Below, one piece after another: positions 23,742-37,400 of a DNA stretch of 64,000 nucleotides (the first letter of the stretch is position 1; the number at the start of each line of letters is the position of its first letter). The translations under genes were made by a program, and so were the position numbers. The notes under the pieces are model-generated. The model was not told the DNA's origin, searched no databases, and saw only the letters and a list, made by a program, of their open reading frames with translations. Origin of the DNA: Rotaria socialis. Taxonomy: Eukaryota > Rotifera > Eurotatoria > Philodinida > Philodinidae. The stretch spans positions 47,925 to 111,924 of the forward strand of contig CAJNYU010004027.1 in NCBI GenBank assembly GCA_905331475.1, in the 5' to 3' direction.

Positions 23742-24130
23742 AGCATAGATGCGCAAGTACGGGTACAACTTGTACTGGGGAATTTACATAGAGACTGACG
23801 GCTCTGCTAGTGACACAGAGGATACACTTGTACTCGTAAGTACTTGGATGTATTCGGTTGTACTACCCCCTCTTCCCCCCAAAAACCTAGAATTCTAGAA
23901 TTCATGTACTCGCATGTGTTCGAATCTATTCGGTTATGTTCGGTTGTACCATGCCCTCACCCCGAAAACACCTGGAATTCTAGAATTCTAGGTTTTTTTT
24001 GGGGGGGGGGAGGGAGTAGTACAACAGAATATATGCGAATACAGGTGTATCCTCCGCGTCACTAGCAGGGCTGTCAGTCTCTATGTAAATTCCCCAGTAC
24101 AACTTGTACCCGTACTTGCGCAGCTATGCT
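23742..24130. mobile_element. 389-bp fold-back (long inverted repeat) element
   Basis: The two halves are near-perfect inverted copies. The outer 58 bases (from AGCATAG through GGGTACAACTTGTAC to CATAGAGACTGAC) match their counterpart ending at 24130 with only a couple of differences. Similarity continues inward through GTGAC...GAGGATACAC, GTTGTACTAC and a C-rich/G-rich pair to CCTAGAATTCTAGAATTC at the centre. Arms are about 160 bp. Flanks TATCAAA and TAGCAAA are a possible 7-bp target duplication with one mismatch. No protein is encoded. Confidence 0.75.
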
Positions 24131-25466
24131 TAGCAAATAGAATGGTTATATTTGAGTTCCACATTTTAGCTAGAGATGGGTTGCGCTAACAAATTTTGCC
24201 AATTGATAAACAGGCAACATATCTTAACTTCATTTTTTAAAACACGCACTGTTTCAAAACGAAGCACATAGATATATCGACAGGACTTCAAACATTTGAC
24301 GGCTGTCAATTCATCTGGAACATCCAATACAATGCAGTCCAATTCTGAATTTTCTATAACTTGACTAGAATTCATATCTAAGGCAGAATTTGGGTTGCAA
24401 TAGAATAGTAAGTATCTCAGTTATGAGTTTTGGATCATTTTCAATAGATACAACATCTAATCCATCTAATGAGACCCTTCATAAAAGTTGAAACGGTTGA
24501 TGGGACTCTTGGCACACCCACACTCACATTCAAAAAAACATATAAAGAGCTTTGGAAGAGTCTCAATTAACACTAACAAAAAAAACTCATTTAATCAAAA
24601 AAAACTAGACAAAACAAAATGTTATATCGGTAGAGATATGTCCTGGCATACGAAGGCCCTCTTTATCTCTCTATAATATTAAAGAGGAGGAATCGAGTTG
24701 AGAAAGAGAAAGCAAGGAAAGATAATTAATGTTTAATTGCTATTTTTTGAGAAAGGAAGAAGGCATCAAAAAATAAAAAAGACAGACAAGGAGAAAGGGT
24801 TGTTAACACAAACTATATTTAATCAATTTTTTTTAGTATTCATTTTTTGCTTTTCTATTTTCGTTTTATCCATGTTGTTAATTCACCTATTTATTTAGCC
24901 CTCATATATATCTGGCAAGAGAAAACGAAAATCTTTTCTTTGCGTTTCGTGCACGTGTTTGCTGTGCACAACTTAGATATTAGACGCATTACATTGTACG
25001 TTTGCTGCTAGTGAATCGTTTTGTTCTATGCAAATATTGAGTAGTTTTTTCGGGGAGGTAAATGAAAGAAAAAGGAAAATATTTGTCTTTTTAGCACATA
25101 TGACGGTGTGCATTGCATCTCTAGAAAATAAACCATTTTACATGTCATTGGGATAAACCCTGTTAAAAATTTCCAAGCTCATCAGTCAAAAACATTACCC
25201 AATAAAAAATTGAAGGAATAAAAAAATTCTGACATCGTTGTCTGTTTGCTCGACTACTGGAAAAAATATTTACGTGTATTTGGTCGAAAATGATTCATAC
25301 GATCATATCTTATTATATTTGCGTTTGCATTTGTATATAAAGAAAAATATAAGGAGGAAAGTAAGTCGTAACAGAGAAAATTGTGGTTTCAGTTCTCCTT
25401 ATTGATTTCTCAGGCAACTCGTTTGGATTTGTTGTTTTCTTTTCATATAGATTTTTATTTGACACT
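24131..25466. other. Intergenic region upstream of the RNF213-like gene
   Basis: The minus-strand frame 24375-24166 (MNSSQVIENSELDCIVLDV, then CLKSCRYIYVLRF) resembles a fragment of the bdelloid receiver-like domain, with another compatible stretch upstream in a different frame; probably relic coding sequence. TATATAAAG at about 25334 is a candidate promoter element for the gene starting at 25467. Confidence 0.35.
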
Positions 25467-28400
25467 ATGGCCCAGTCCAATAAATACAACGTTGATGGCA
25501 TTGGTACTCAGAATTATCACTATGATAAAACGCAGACTTTAGGTAGAACCACAGTTCCTACATCGGGGGAGTCTACATTTTCTCCATGCAAAATTTCTTT
25601 GTATGTTCTGCGCCGATCTGATTTGAACGCTAGCTGGAAAATCCAAGCTCTTTTTGCGGATGATTTAAAATACATGTTCGATATTACTGAAACTCTTGCT
25701 CGTTCAGAGGTAAGTTCACTTAATTTACTTAATGTGGAATGCATAACCTCGATCTGACACCTACCATCATCCCTGGAGTGTGGTTGCGGGTCGTGACTTT
25801 ATAAAACATCCGCCTACACCTACTATTCCCGTTTACTGCTAGCATATCACGAAAAATATGCACCAATTACTTGATAGCGATTATTGTGTGTCTGTGACAT
25901 GGATTGCTGCGTAGTGTGGTTATGATTGTGTGTCTTCGCTTGTTTCATGCTCAATCCATTAACCAACAATAAGATCCTCTATCGACTTGAGCACGAAGTG
26001 CAAAGAAATGAAGTCCGAAGAACACTTGACACAAAAATGATTGCATCAACCCCTACGACAAAGCGAAAGAGATTTTACAGGATAAGATCGAATCTTAGTT
26101 CGCTAGTCTGCTATAGTTATTGTTCAGGTTCATCATATCTTGTTAGCTCATAATAAATAAAACAGTTATATGGCACCACTTGCAAAAGTCTGCCCCCTTC
26201 CATTTTTAATCGTCTTTGAAACTCAAAGACGCAAAACTCAGATGTCTGTAGTGAAAGGCAGTAAAAAGACAGCAGGAATCTATTAGCAATATCATATTGC
26301 GTCTGTATAATCTAAATGTAAAGAAATCAGAACCAAGCACGTGAAATTTGATAAAATACAATCATCTAATATTGACATATTGCAAAAAAATTTGCTAATG
26401 CGGCCCATTTCAGGTGAAAGTGCGGAATTCGTCAACATCACTTATATCTACTAAACTAATGCAAAATAGACCAAGTGAAAATCTATCTCAATTTTCAAAA
26501 TCTATAATTAGCATATTAACTATTCGCTTATATCTTTAATGTAGGGTTACTTGTTAGCTAGTATCTCCGAAGATGGCAGAGACTTGTAGATAATGCCAGT
26601 ATTGGTAGCTCTCTGGATTATTAGTGCATGTGATATGTAGGTGTAGGCCTTGCTTTTTTCTTAGTCTGTAATGACGACTAGAAGAAGAAATAATAGCCTC
26701 ACACCCATTTTCTTCGAAAATAGATGTGAATTCATAGAAGTTCTACAACCATACCCATATTATCACCCTCTCTAAAAGACTTCGTCCTAAGGGATAAGAA
26801 CAACTTTTATTTAGATAGTAGCATCGAAAAATGAAGAGAGTCCATGCCTATATCAACTTCAAATGAACGCACAATTTTATGACACGGGAGAAATTGATAT
26901 CGTTCATGAAAATAGTTTTCATAAAGTTGGAGATTATCAACTTCGCATTTCGCAGCCACGGACAATGGCTCCTACTTCTCATTATGAACATACTGTGCCT
27001 TGTCGGCTTATAGCAGACCCAATAATGACTGACCAATTTCTGTTTGATGTTCACTTTAATAAAAGTTATTTTGGACTAACACCCCCTGGTATGAAGATAT
27101 TACGTGTATTTATATAATTAAAGTAGATAATCATTTTAGGCGTTGATATACCATTTTGGGATCATTTATGCATTTTTTCATACTTTTTTATCAAAATGAA
27201 ATCGTACGATAAGGTCGACTCATTTCTAAAACAGTTTTCCATCGCCGTACTAGAACGAAGTCGAAGATTTTCAAATGAAAATTTGAATTTATTCTTTCAA
27301 ACTTGCCGTAAATACTACAATACAATCGAACAAAAAGTTAAACAAGATCTACTAGCACTTAAAACTCTCATTCGTGTCATGCGCGTTGTACCCATTAATC
27401 AAGAAAATATGATTGTTAGAAGTGAAGCAGCTGTGTTCTTCGCATCAACCGTTCTTAAAACTTTATCAGAAAAATGTCAGGCTCTCTGGTCAACGCTCAT
27501 CGACACAGAGTGGTCATCATTTCGTGAAGGTCTAGTAATACTATGTTGTATAAAAGCATTCTGGCATCACGATTCTGAAGAGGATCGAAATGAACCTTTT
27601 AATTTACTTTCAATGATACCCGACCAGGAACAACGACAAGAAATAACAGCGACGTTACTTAGTTTACTCAGTGACCTACGATGGATTCCGAGAAGAAATC
27701 AGGAAACAGCTCTTTATACATTAGTTGGGCACGATCATCTTACATTAGAACATCTCGAAGTGGCAGCTTCACTCGAGACATATATTAGTTATCTGACTCA
27801 AATTGTAACAACTCATCCAAAAAATGACAATGAATTGCACGAAAGGATTCATCTGCAACTTAATAAATTACTGACACAAAATCGTTTTCCACGTAAGAAA
27901 TACAACAAAAATGAACTAACACTCTATTGTTTTATTTTTAGTCGAACTTGCAGATATTGCATTCGTTTTAAATTATATGAAAACTCAAACGACTGAAGTT
28001 CATGATGATATTACCGAAGTTGCAATGAAAAGAGTCAAAACTGTGTTTGAAAAAAATGATTTACTGTGGGACACGGTGATCAGGATTTTGAATGAAAAGA
28101 ATAACCGTATTACGCCAAAAGAATTTCCATTCATTCAAAATATTATCTTTGATTCTTACAATCCATATTTTTTGCATGGTATTAATGTTCAAGAATATCT
28201 TAAGCGTATGCTCAGCCGTCGAGATGATCGAACAGTAGATTATTTTATTGAATGGTTTCGATATTTTCTTTGTGGTTCTGTTCCAGATTGGCTTGACTTT
28301 CAAAATCTACTTAATGACTGGACGGAATGCTTTGTTTCACAAAAAGATTTGTTCTCAAAAATCATTGAAAAAATAGACGTTCTCGTCAATTTGTGGATAA

Positions 28401-31400
28401 AGGCTGCCCCACAAAATATTCAACGTGCAGTATTTTTTCTGAAACATATGGTAGCTCAATGTTTTCGGCAGGGTAAGCATGATTGCTAAATTACTATGAG
28501 TTGTCTGAATATGCAGAATTCATTGAACTATCCACGATGAATCCATATATCTAAACTAGTTTCCACGTCCCATTGAGCAAATAAATCATTATAGAGACGA
28601 ATTATAAATGACTGACAAAATCATGAAGTAGTGGTTTTGATCCGAAGATTAATGCTAATATTTAGATATAGTACTTAGTGTTACTCAATTCAATACAGTC
28701 GTATTTTATCTGACTTTGAGAATGTACCAATTTTGAATACATATCTAATTCAAGTGCAAATATGCACAAGAATTAGTGTATTGCTGTTTAGCATGAAGCT
28801 GAATAGTACAACTAAGCATGTACCGCGTCCCATTAGTTCGGACTCGTCGAGTCTCTGTAACAGTTCTCCCTAGTTTGATCTTGGATTCCCCCTCTCTCAA
28901 GGAAAGTTATTAAGTGTTGTTTGCACTAGTATAATATATTGAAGTATCGGTCTATACGGCAAACTTAACTCTTGGTCTGTATTTGACTTAGATTGTATTA
29001 ATCTGAGCCCTTAAAAATATCATAGTGACATTATTGGATAGCAGAAAGAATCTAAACTTTAGATAATCAACATCAAGTTAACTTGAAATAGAGTGACTTC
29101 AAATTTGGATAAGTCCGCGTAATTAGGTCTAGATTCGGAGTCCATAAATGTCTACCTGCAATGGCCTCGCGTGGATGAGCTTGAGTCATACTCAAACTAT
29201 TTCAGTCGAATTGAAAAACAAAATAACAATGGTCCGATGTCATTACTTGATACTTTTTTGAGTGAATTTTGGCGTAGCAGAAATCAAAAACTTCTCATTT
29301 ATGATTCTGATTTCAATACGATGCATATTAGTTTCTTAGATTGCAGACATTCTGCTTATGTACGTATATTTCGATCTATATCTGATAGAAAGAGCAAAGT
29401 CTGTTTGAAGAAAAATTTCATTTAATTGAAAACATTATCTTAAAAGCTGACGAAAATGAAAGTACACGTATGAATCCCTTGATAAACCAGTGCTTCTCAT
29501 ATTATCACCAGTTGTACTGTAGCAAATGTAGGCAGAAGATATATATACGTTTTTTTTATAGCAACTGATCTACTGATTCGATGAGGATAGAAAGTGTAAA
29601 GCAAGTAACTTCTATCCCCACTTGTGCTTAGTAGTATGCAAAGCATCATTGTTGAAGTCTACACACAACAATACATTTCACGATTGGCGTTTTTCTTTTT
29701 CTTTTATGGAAAAATTCAAATTTGTTTTCATAATATTCTTGTTTATATAGAAAACATTTATAATCTGATCCAAGATAGCTTAAGTTTGGTGCAAGACACA
29801 AATTTTATTAATACTTTCAAAGACAAATTCTTCGAAGAAGAACTAGTATATAAGAAGCATAACCTCAAATTCATGCAAAGTCATCAAAATCCAATGTACC
29901 ATTTAATGAACATCGATAAACTACAAAATAGGAAAAATAAATTGGTGAAAGCATTGATTGCATCTGCTGCATCCTTGATTGACATCAGTGAAGAAGATGT
30001 TCTTAACGATGCTTTTTATCTCGCATCTCGGGAAACGTTCACCTATGCTGTCCTATTTGATGAGTCGCTCAACTCACTTCCAATTCACGCACAAGCAATC
30101 ATTCACTTGAAAAACAAGTGGAAGTCATGGGAATCTACTGGTATTCACGCTCAGGAAGTATCGAGATGGCAAAGTTTCACAATGGAACAACGGGCAATTA
30201 TTCATCATATATGGACACTAGTTATCCCAGCCAAAGGATCAATACATCCACTTGATGGCCTATTCGATGCTACTCATCGAAATATGAAAGCTAAAATGGA
30301 AATGAATGACAAAGTAGTAACATGTATCGATGCCTATTGTCAACAGGCAAGTGACAAAGATGCGTATTATGAGTTAGTTCGACAATGGCATGATCGTTTT
30401 GACAGAGAAGTTGTTAAGTCGATAGAAATATCACCATCGCTGAAACGTATTGTCCCATTCGCTGAGAAATTCAATCAATTTGCAAATGTACGCAGTTGGC
30501 GAGCATTTCTCAACCAGCAAATGACCATTTATGGTAAGTTTTGAAACAGTATCTCACTAGCGATATGATATCGAAGCTGTTTCATCGAAAGATTCTTTTA
30601 TTGGTAGAATACATATATAGACGAGGATCTTTATTTTGAGAGAAATAATAGTGATTTGAATTTATCTTATGTTTAATAGCTGTCAAAGGGCCACTTCAAC
30701 GGCAACCGATGGCGGCCAATAAGCCACAGATTGAGAATAACGCGCCACTACAAGATGAACCAGGTACTTAATACATATGTCGCATATTCACTTAATACGT
30801 TATATACTTTCTTTTGAAGCATCACCTGATCAAATTCAAGTGGAGATTAGAAATATGACCGCAGAGCCGGTAAAGTTTAAATGCATGAAGATTCTTGAAA
30901 TGGCTGCTCAGTTTCTTGACCTATTCCAGAAGAAGTTGCAAGATATATGCGCATCACAACAAACAAATTCAATTCAAAATATTATTCGCATATTTCCGGA
31001 TATTCAACAAGCTGAAAATGATCTCAACCAGCTACAGCCATTGCTTGATCCTTTAGCTCTACCACAACTTCTTTCGATCGTTTCATTCTGGAAAAATTCT
31101 TCACGTATTCATCATATCTGTAAAGGTTTAAGTTTCTTGAGCAAAGCAGTTTCTGCCAGTATTGATTCAGCATTACTTGATAGTGTTTGCGCTATAAATG
31201 AGAAAACGTCAGGCGGCGAATGTGCTCTTACTTATGAAAAATACCGAGATGAAATCGAGAGACCACTTTCTGACAATATGCTGACACTCTTTTCCTACTA
31301 CAGTTCATCGTCAGATCTGTTTGATTTTCTTGGTTCACTTTCTAACGATGAAGTTTACAATTTGCAAGAGGCTGTCAATGATTGGGAGGAAACATTAGTG

Positions 31401-34400
31401 AGCACGAAGATCGTTTTTGAATTTGCTACTGTCAAGAACTTTGTTGATCGTGCTTATGATACTTTGAAAGTCAAACATCAGGAATTGAAAAATACACCAT
31501 TACAGCTTAATGATATTGTCACTGGCTTCGCTATCACATGGAAAAATGAGCAATTCACAGATCTACTTACATACCTTGAATCATCATCATTGGCATTATC
31601 TAGCATCAAACGTATCCATTTAGAATTAGTCGACAAAGAGCAATCGAAACGACGTCGGATTGCCGATATTCTACAAAAGTCTACTGTGTATTTTGTTCGT
31701 ATTGGACATAATGAAACAACATTCGATGTCAATGTAGAACTTCCATCTCAACAGACAACTACAATCAATGAAAAGAAACAAAAAAAAATAAAATGGGCCG
31801 ATCTAAGTGAACTTCGTGACCGTGCGCGTCTTCTTGAATATTCAAGTAATGTGAATAAAAGAAATTTGGCAGAAGCCGATAGTGAGCGTGAAAAAGAAAG
31901 ATTACGCAATTTTATTCAATTCGCCAGCATCGTCGAATCTACGATTGAAATTCTGACAAGTTTATATATTGCTGGCCACCCATATGTTTCAGATTTCCTT
32001 GCCAATCAGACATCAACTTCAGAGTTCCTTGTTGGTCAAACAAAGTTTTCTAGCAACGATGGATTATATGAGGAATTAAGAAAGTATAATCAAGAACTTA
32101 CTAATTTATTCAGTGATTGGGAAAAGAAATTGTGTACCATGTATGAGACTCACATTAATTTGACTTACTTCTCGGGCAATCAATTGTGGCAAATCGAAGA
32201 TTATATTTATCGTCGGTCTTCTTTTTCTCATCCAGGATATCATCTTCTCAAGTTCATTGGCACCGATCCTAACTCTATCAAGAAACCAAATATGAAACAA
32301 TCGAGTCCAGAAGATCGATTAGAAAATCTCGGACATTTACTTTCACGAGGACAAGAAATTTTTGCTCTGAAACAAGAAAGTCTAAAAATGAAAAAATGCT
32401 TTCTCGTCGAAACCACAAATGAAGGAATTCTTCGTGGTATTCTATCATTGTTTTCGTTGACAAAAACTGAACCTTCAGTTTATCGTATTCTTTATTGCAC
32501 TCAACGTACGAATTGGGTTCAAGTACGTGGATTCATTTATCGCTGTTTTCATTCCAAATCATTTCATCAACTCATTCGACCTGAACTTCTTTCACAGTCT
32601 GTTCAAGATAAATTTATTAGCTTATTACGTAAGTTAGTGGAACAGAAATCGTTTAATTTTTTTCGAATGGGAATTATTACAACTAATCCACCAGCGGAAC
32701 AACACATGATCAATGGACTTCAATCGATGCAAATTCTTAATATTCATCGTGATAGTGAATTGCTTAACAAGGACGATTTTGCTAAAACTCTTGAACAAAT
32801 GATTCGTGGTTGTCGTTTGTTCACATCACGAATTGCTGGCCTTGGAAAATCGAGTGCGATTCGACACATCGCTAAAGAGTCAAACATGACTTATGTTAAG
32901 TTTCCAATATCTGGTGATTTCGATGTTGATATATTAGCTGAAAGACTTAGCTCAAAATGTTCTCAAATTCGACAACTAGCCATTCATCTTGATATTGGAT
33001 CAATTCATAACATCCAACAATTGAACGAAGTTCTTTATTGTCTTCTTCTATTTAGAAGTTTTCGTTTTGGACAAGTAGCTGTTTCAATACCTACAGATAC
33101 TTCAATCTATATCGAACTTGATGCATCACCTCAATCCAATCTAAATGAAATATCACTTCTTCAGCACATCCCATCGTTGGCACATGTCGAGTATATTGAT
33201 TGGAACAATATAAATGTGAAAAATTCGGAAATTCAGACCGTCGCAAAATATTTACAGGCAATCGATACAGGAGTTATCATCAAGCAAGATGTTGATGTTT
33301 CGAGTATTAAAGAATTGGATGCAATAGTGCTCTCTCGTCTCATTCAAAACTATTTTCTTCAAAATAAAAATTTGGATTTTATTACATGGACCCAATTGTC
33401 GATCTTCGTAGCCGTTTTCTATCGTTTATTCATAAGTTTCTCCCTTTGTAGTTTCTTTTCTGTCAAATGGGTTCCTCGTCCAGAACTGCGTATGGATCTT
33501 GTTCTAACTTTACTTCGATCGTCAAATCAATTCACGTCTCTCTCAGTTGAAGCTGTTCGAAAACAACAACGAGCGGTAGCAACTAATACACCAGAAGAAT
33601 TCAGTGATGCCATCGTCCGGTGGGACACAGCCCAACCTTTCATACTAATTTTCACAGATACTCATGAACCATTATTTATATATAAGAGAACAAAGGATAT
33701 TCCTCCAGCACTTATCGAATATTTTAAAACTTATTATCAAGCAACAGGACAAAAGAAAGAACTGGCAGAAAATATCATGTTTCCTGATTATGACAAACTT
33801 AGTCATGTAGAATTCTTTATCAAATTAGCATCACTATCAAGAAAATATTTCAATAAATCAATTTGCCCGAAATGTTTTCGACAGCATGAATATAAAGATA
33901 GACAATGTGCACGATGTGTTAATGTTGATCTTATTCGGCCTGCATCGTTCAATTATTCTGATGTGATGATATTTCAAATTGGCATTGCAGAAATGCTAAA
34001 AACTGAATATGTTCTTACACCGGATAATTTTGTTAAAATGCTTCTTATTTACATGCGAGTGCAAAGTGAAATTCCTGTTTTAATCATGGGCGAGACAGGT
34101 AAAAAATATATCATAGTATAGAAATATGTTTCAACGGATTTATTATTTAGGCTGTGGAAAAACGGCTTTAATTCAGTTCTTATGTCAAAAGATTCTCGAC
34201 GATGATCTTGAAGTTTTTCGTATGCATGCAGGCGTGGAAGTGGAAAAGTTAATCACAATTGTACAATCCTATATAAAACAAGCTCAAGAATGTAGAACTC
34301 GAAACAAACGTTTGTGGGTCTTTTTTGATGAGTTCAATACGACCAGCAATATCAGTCTTCTCAAAGAAATCATCTGCGAAAGAACTCTCCTCGGCGAACC

Positions 34401-37400
34401 ATTACCATCTAACATGGTTTTCTTAGGCGCTTGCAACCCGCGACGGAATAAAACAAGTAAAATTCTAATTAATGAAGATGCGCAAATCGGATTAAGACAA
34501 ACTCGCTATGAAATGCAGAAACTTATTTGTGCAGGTACCGACCGACGACTTTTGTATACAGTAGTACCTATTCCAGAAACAATGCTTGAATATATTTGGG
34601 ACTACGGATATCTAAATGAACCAACCGAAATAGCCTATATTAAAACAATGCTAAATACCTGTCGTGAACTTTCGTCCGAGCCAAATTTGCTCAATCTAAC
34701 CGTTGATCTTCTTGTGAATTCTCAAAAACATTTTCGGGAACTTGAAGATGCTAGTAGCGTGAGTCTTCGAGATATCGCTCGGTTTTGTCGTTTATATAAC
34801 TGGTTTTTGGAGTCATTAAGCCAACGTTCTCAAGCAGCTGAACTAAAAAGAAGTACTCAAAGCTTTCTTCGCCGAGCGACTTTTATTGCGTTGCTACTTT
34901 GTTATTATTTCCGATTGCGTTCTGCTAAATTACAGCAACAATATATCGAAAAGATGCAAATAATTATAGCACAAGAGTATCCACTTACTAAACAGATTCC
35001 TAATTATTTGACAAAAGTCATCCTTGAACATGAGCAAAAGAAATTAATTGATGAAATGATGGAATTACCAACGGGTACAGCTCCTAATCGATCATTGCGT
35101 GATAATATATTTGTTCTCTTTGCTTGCATTATCAACCGTATACCTCTGTTCTTGTGTGGCAAACCAGGCAGCAGCAAATCATCAGCAGTTCAAATAGTAA
35201 TCAGCAATCTCAAAGGCAAAAAGTCGAAAGATCCATATTTTCAAACCTTGCCTGAACTTGTGGCTGTCTCGTTTCAAGGTTCTCAAAATTGTACGTCAGA
35301 GAGTATTATCAAGGTCTTTGAACGTGCTGCAAATTATAGTCCAGTCAAGAGTATATCTGAATTGTTACCAGTAATTGTTTTTGATGAAATTGGCCTTGCC
35401 GAACTTTCTCCACATAATCCATTGAAAGTATTACATGCTGAACTTGAAGTTGAAAATAATCGATATGGATTTGTTGGTGTATCTAATTGGAGACTTGATG
35501 CTTCGAAAATGAACCGAGCGCTTTATTTATCGACGCCAGATCCGAATGTTCAAGATCTGCAACTCACAGGTAAAGTAATCTCTGACAGTATGCAGCAACA
35601 GTCAAACGTACAAATAATTCAATTTGAACCAATCATTATAGAAGGCCTTTCGCGAGCCTACTATGATCTTTATGAAATTCTAAAAGAAACACAACCTGAT
35701 CATCAAAATTACTTTGGCCTTCGGGATTATTATTCTCTGATCAAAGGTATTCTTCGTGATTTAATGGTAATGAAACATGAAACAAAATTGTACGAAATTA
35801 TTCGACGTCAATTGAAAGTTAATTTTGATGGTGTTCTTGATGGATCATTACTAATGTGGCAAAAGTTTTGCGAACATATCCATAGACAAAATCTCTTTAA
35901 CGAATACAATTGTCCACCATTTAATCTTCTTCTCGATCAAAGTCTTAAGGCTCGTAGTGGTCGATATCTTATGCTGATAGGGGATAGCGAAAGTGCCATT
36001 GATTACGTTGAACGCTTTATTAATGATCATCAAAAGAAATTGAATGTGGGAGTACGTACGCTTGTAGGCAGTTCATTTCCTGGTGATTTACTTTCCTTAA
36101 ATACATATGCTGAACAATACAATTATCGAGTTCTAATGGATGTCATTCTCTATGCTGAGACAAACATTACTTTAATCATGCGTCAAATGGGTCACGTATA
36201 CGATAATCTTTATGATCTTTTCAACCAAAATTTTGCAGTATCGGCTAAAAAGAAATATTGCCGTATTGCTTTGGGTGCACTCTACCATCCACGCTGTCTT
36301 GTTCACGATGATTTTTATTGTGTTGTTTTTATTCATAAACGAGACGTTGACAAATGTGATCCTCCATTTCTCAATCGTTTCGAAAAACATTTGATTGATA
36401 TTGACGCTTTAATTCATCCACGGCATAAGTCAGTGACCAAAGACTTACATAGGTGGCTTGATAGTTTACTACCAAAGAATATTGGAAAACATTTTCCTCT
36501 ATTGCAACATTTATTTGTCGATTATAGTCCAGATCAAATTTGTAATCTTGTCATTGAAACATACGAACAATTGAATATATCTATTGATAACGAAGAAGAT
36601 AATAATAGACGACAGAATGTTATTGATCATTGTCAAGCACGATTACTTCGCACCAGTTCATTTGATCTACCTTTAGCTCTTTCCCTCGAAGAAACTCGTG
36701 AGAATCAAAATATAATTGATCAATACTACGATGTTCATCAATCAATTAATTTTGCCAAACTTATTCAACAATCACTTGAAAATGAGACTAATATTATTCC
36801 TCGTGTTATCTACACATATACACAAATGTTTCACACGATTAATGAGTTGCCTAATAATGTCGAAGAGATCAAATTGAGTGCTTTTAAGACAGAACTTGAA
36901 CTGACCAATAGAATCAAACAGCATTATCAAGCATCAACAAATATTCGTCTTCTTTTAATTCGAGTTGATTATCACAATGAACATCAACATATACTCTCAC
37001 TTAAACATGTTTTACTCAATGAACATGTGAATAAAAATGATCGATGTGTTTGGTTAATATTTCACTTGCAAAGAAACTTACTCAATCAAATTAATAATGA
37101 TGTCTTATTTAACAAATGGCCTGCTGATATGATTGATGATCTCAATAATCATCAATTTATTCCAAAAGAAATACTCAACAATCCTTCATATCATGATTTG
37201 GTTCTTCAACCACAATATATTCTTACTGAATGCATATTTGACGACCTTATTGACCGATGCTTATCAAAATTTCGCTATATCGTTCCACACAAAAACGACG
37301 AACGACTAATTAATACAAGGCGTGAGAAAAATTTTCAACAAATTATTCGACCCAAGGATAAATCAAGATCGAGTGAGCTCCATCTTCGTTCGATTGTAGA

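Noticed and set aside
23844..24065. 73-codon frame inside the palindrome
   Set aside because: It is generated by the inverted-repeat arms and has no protein character.
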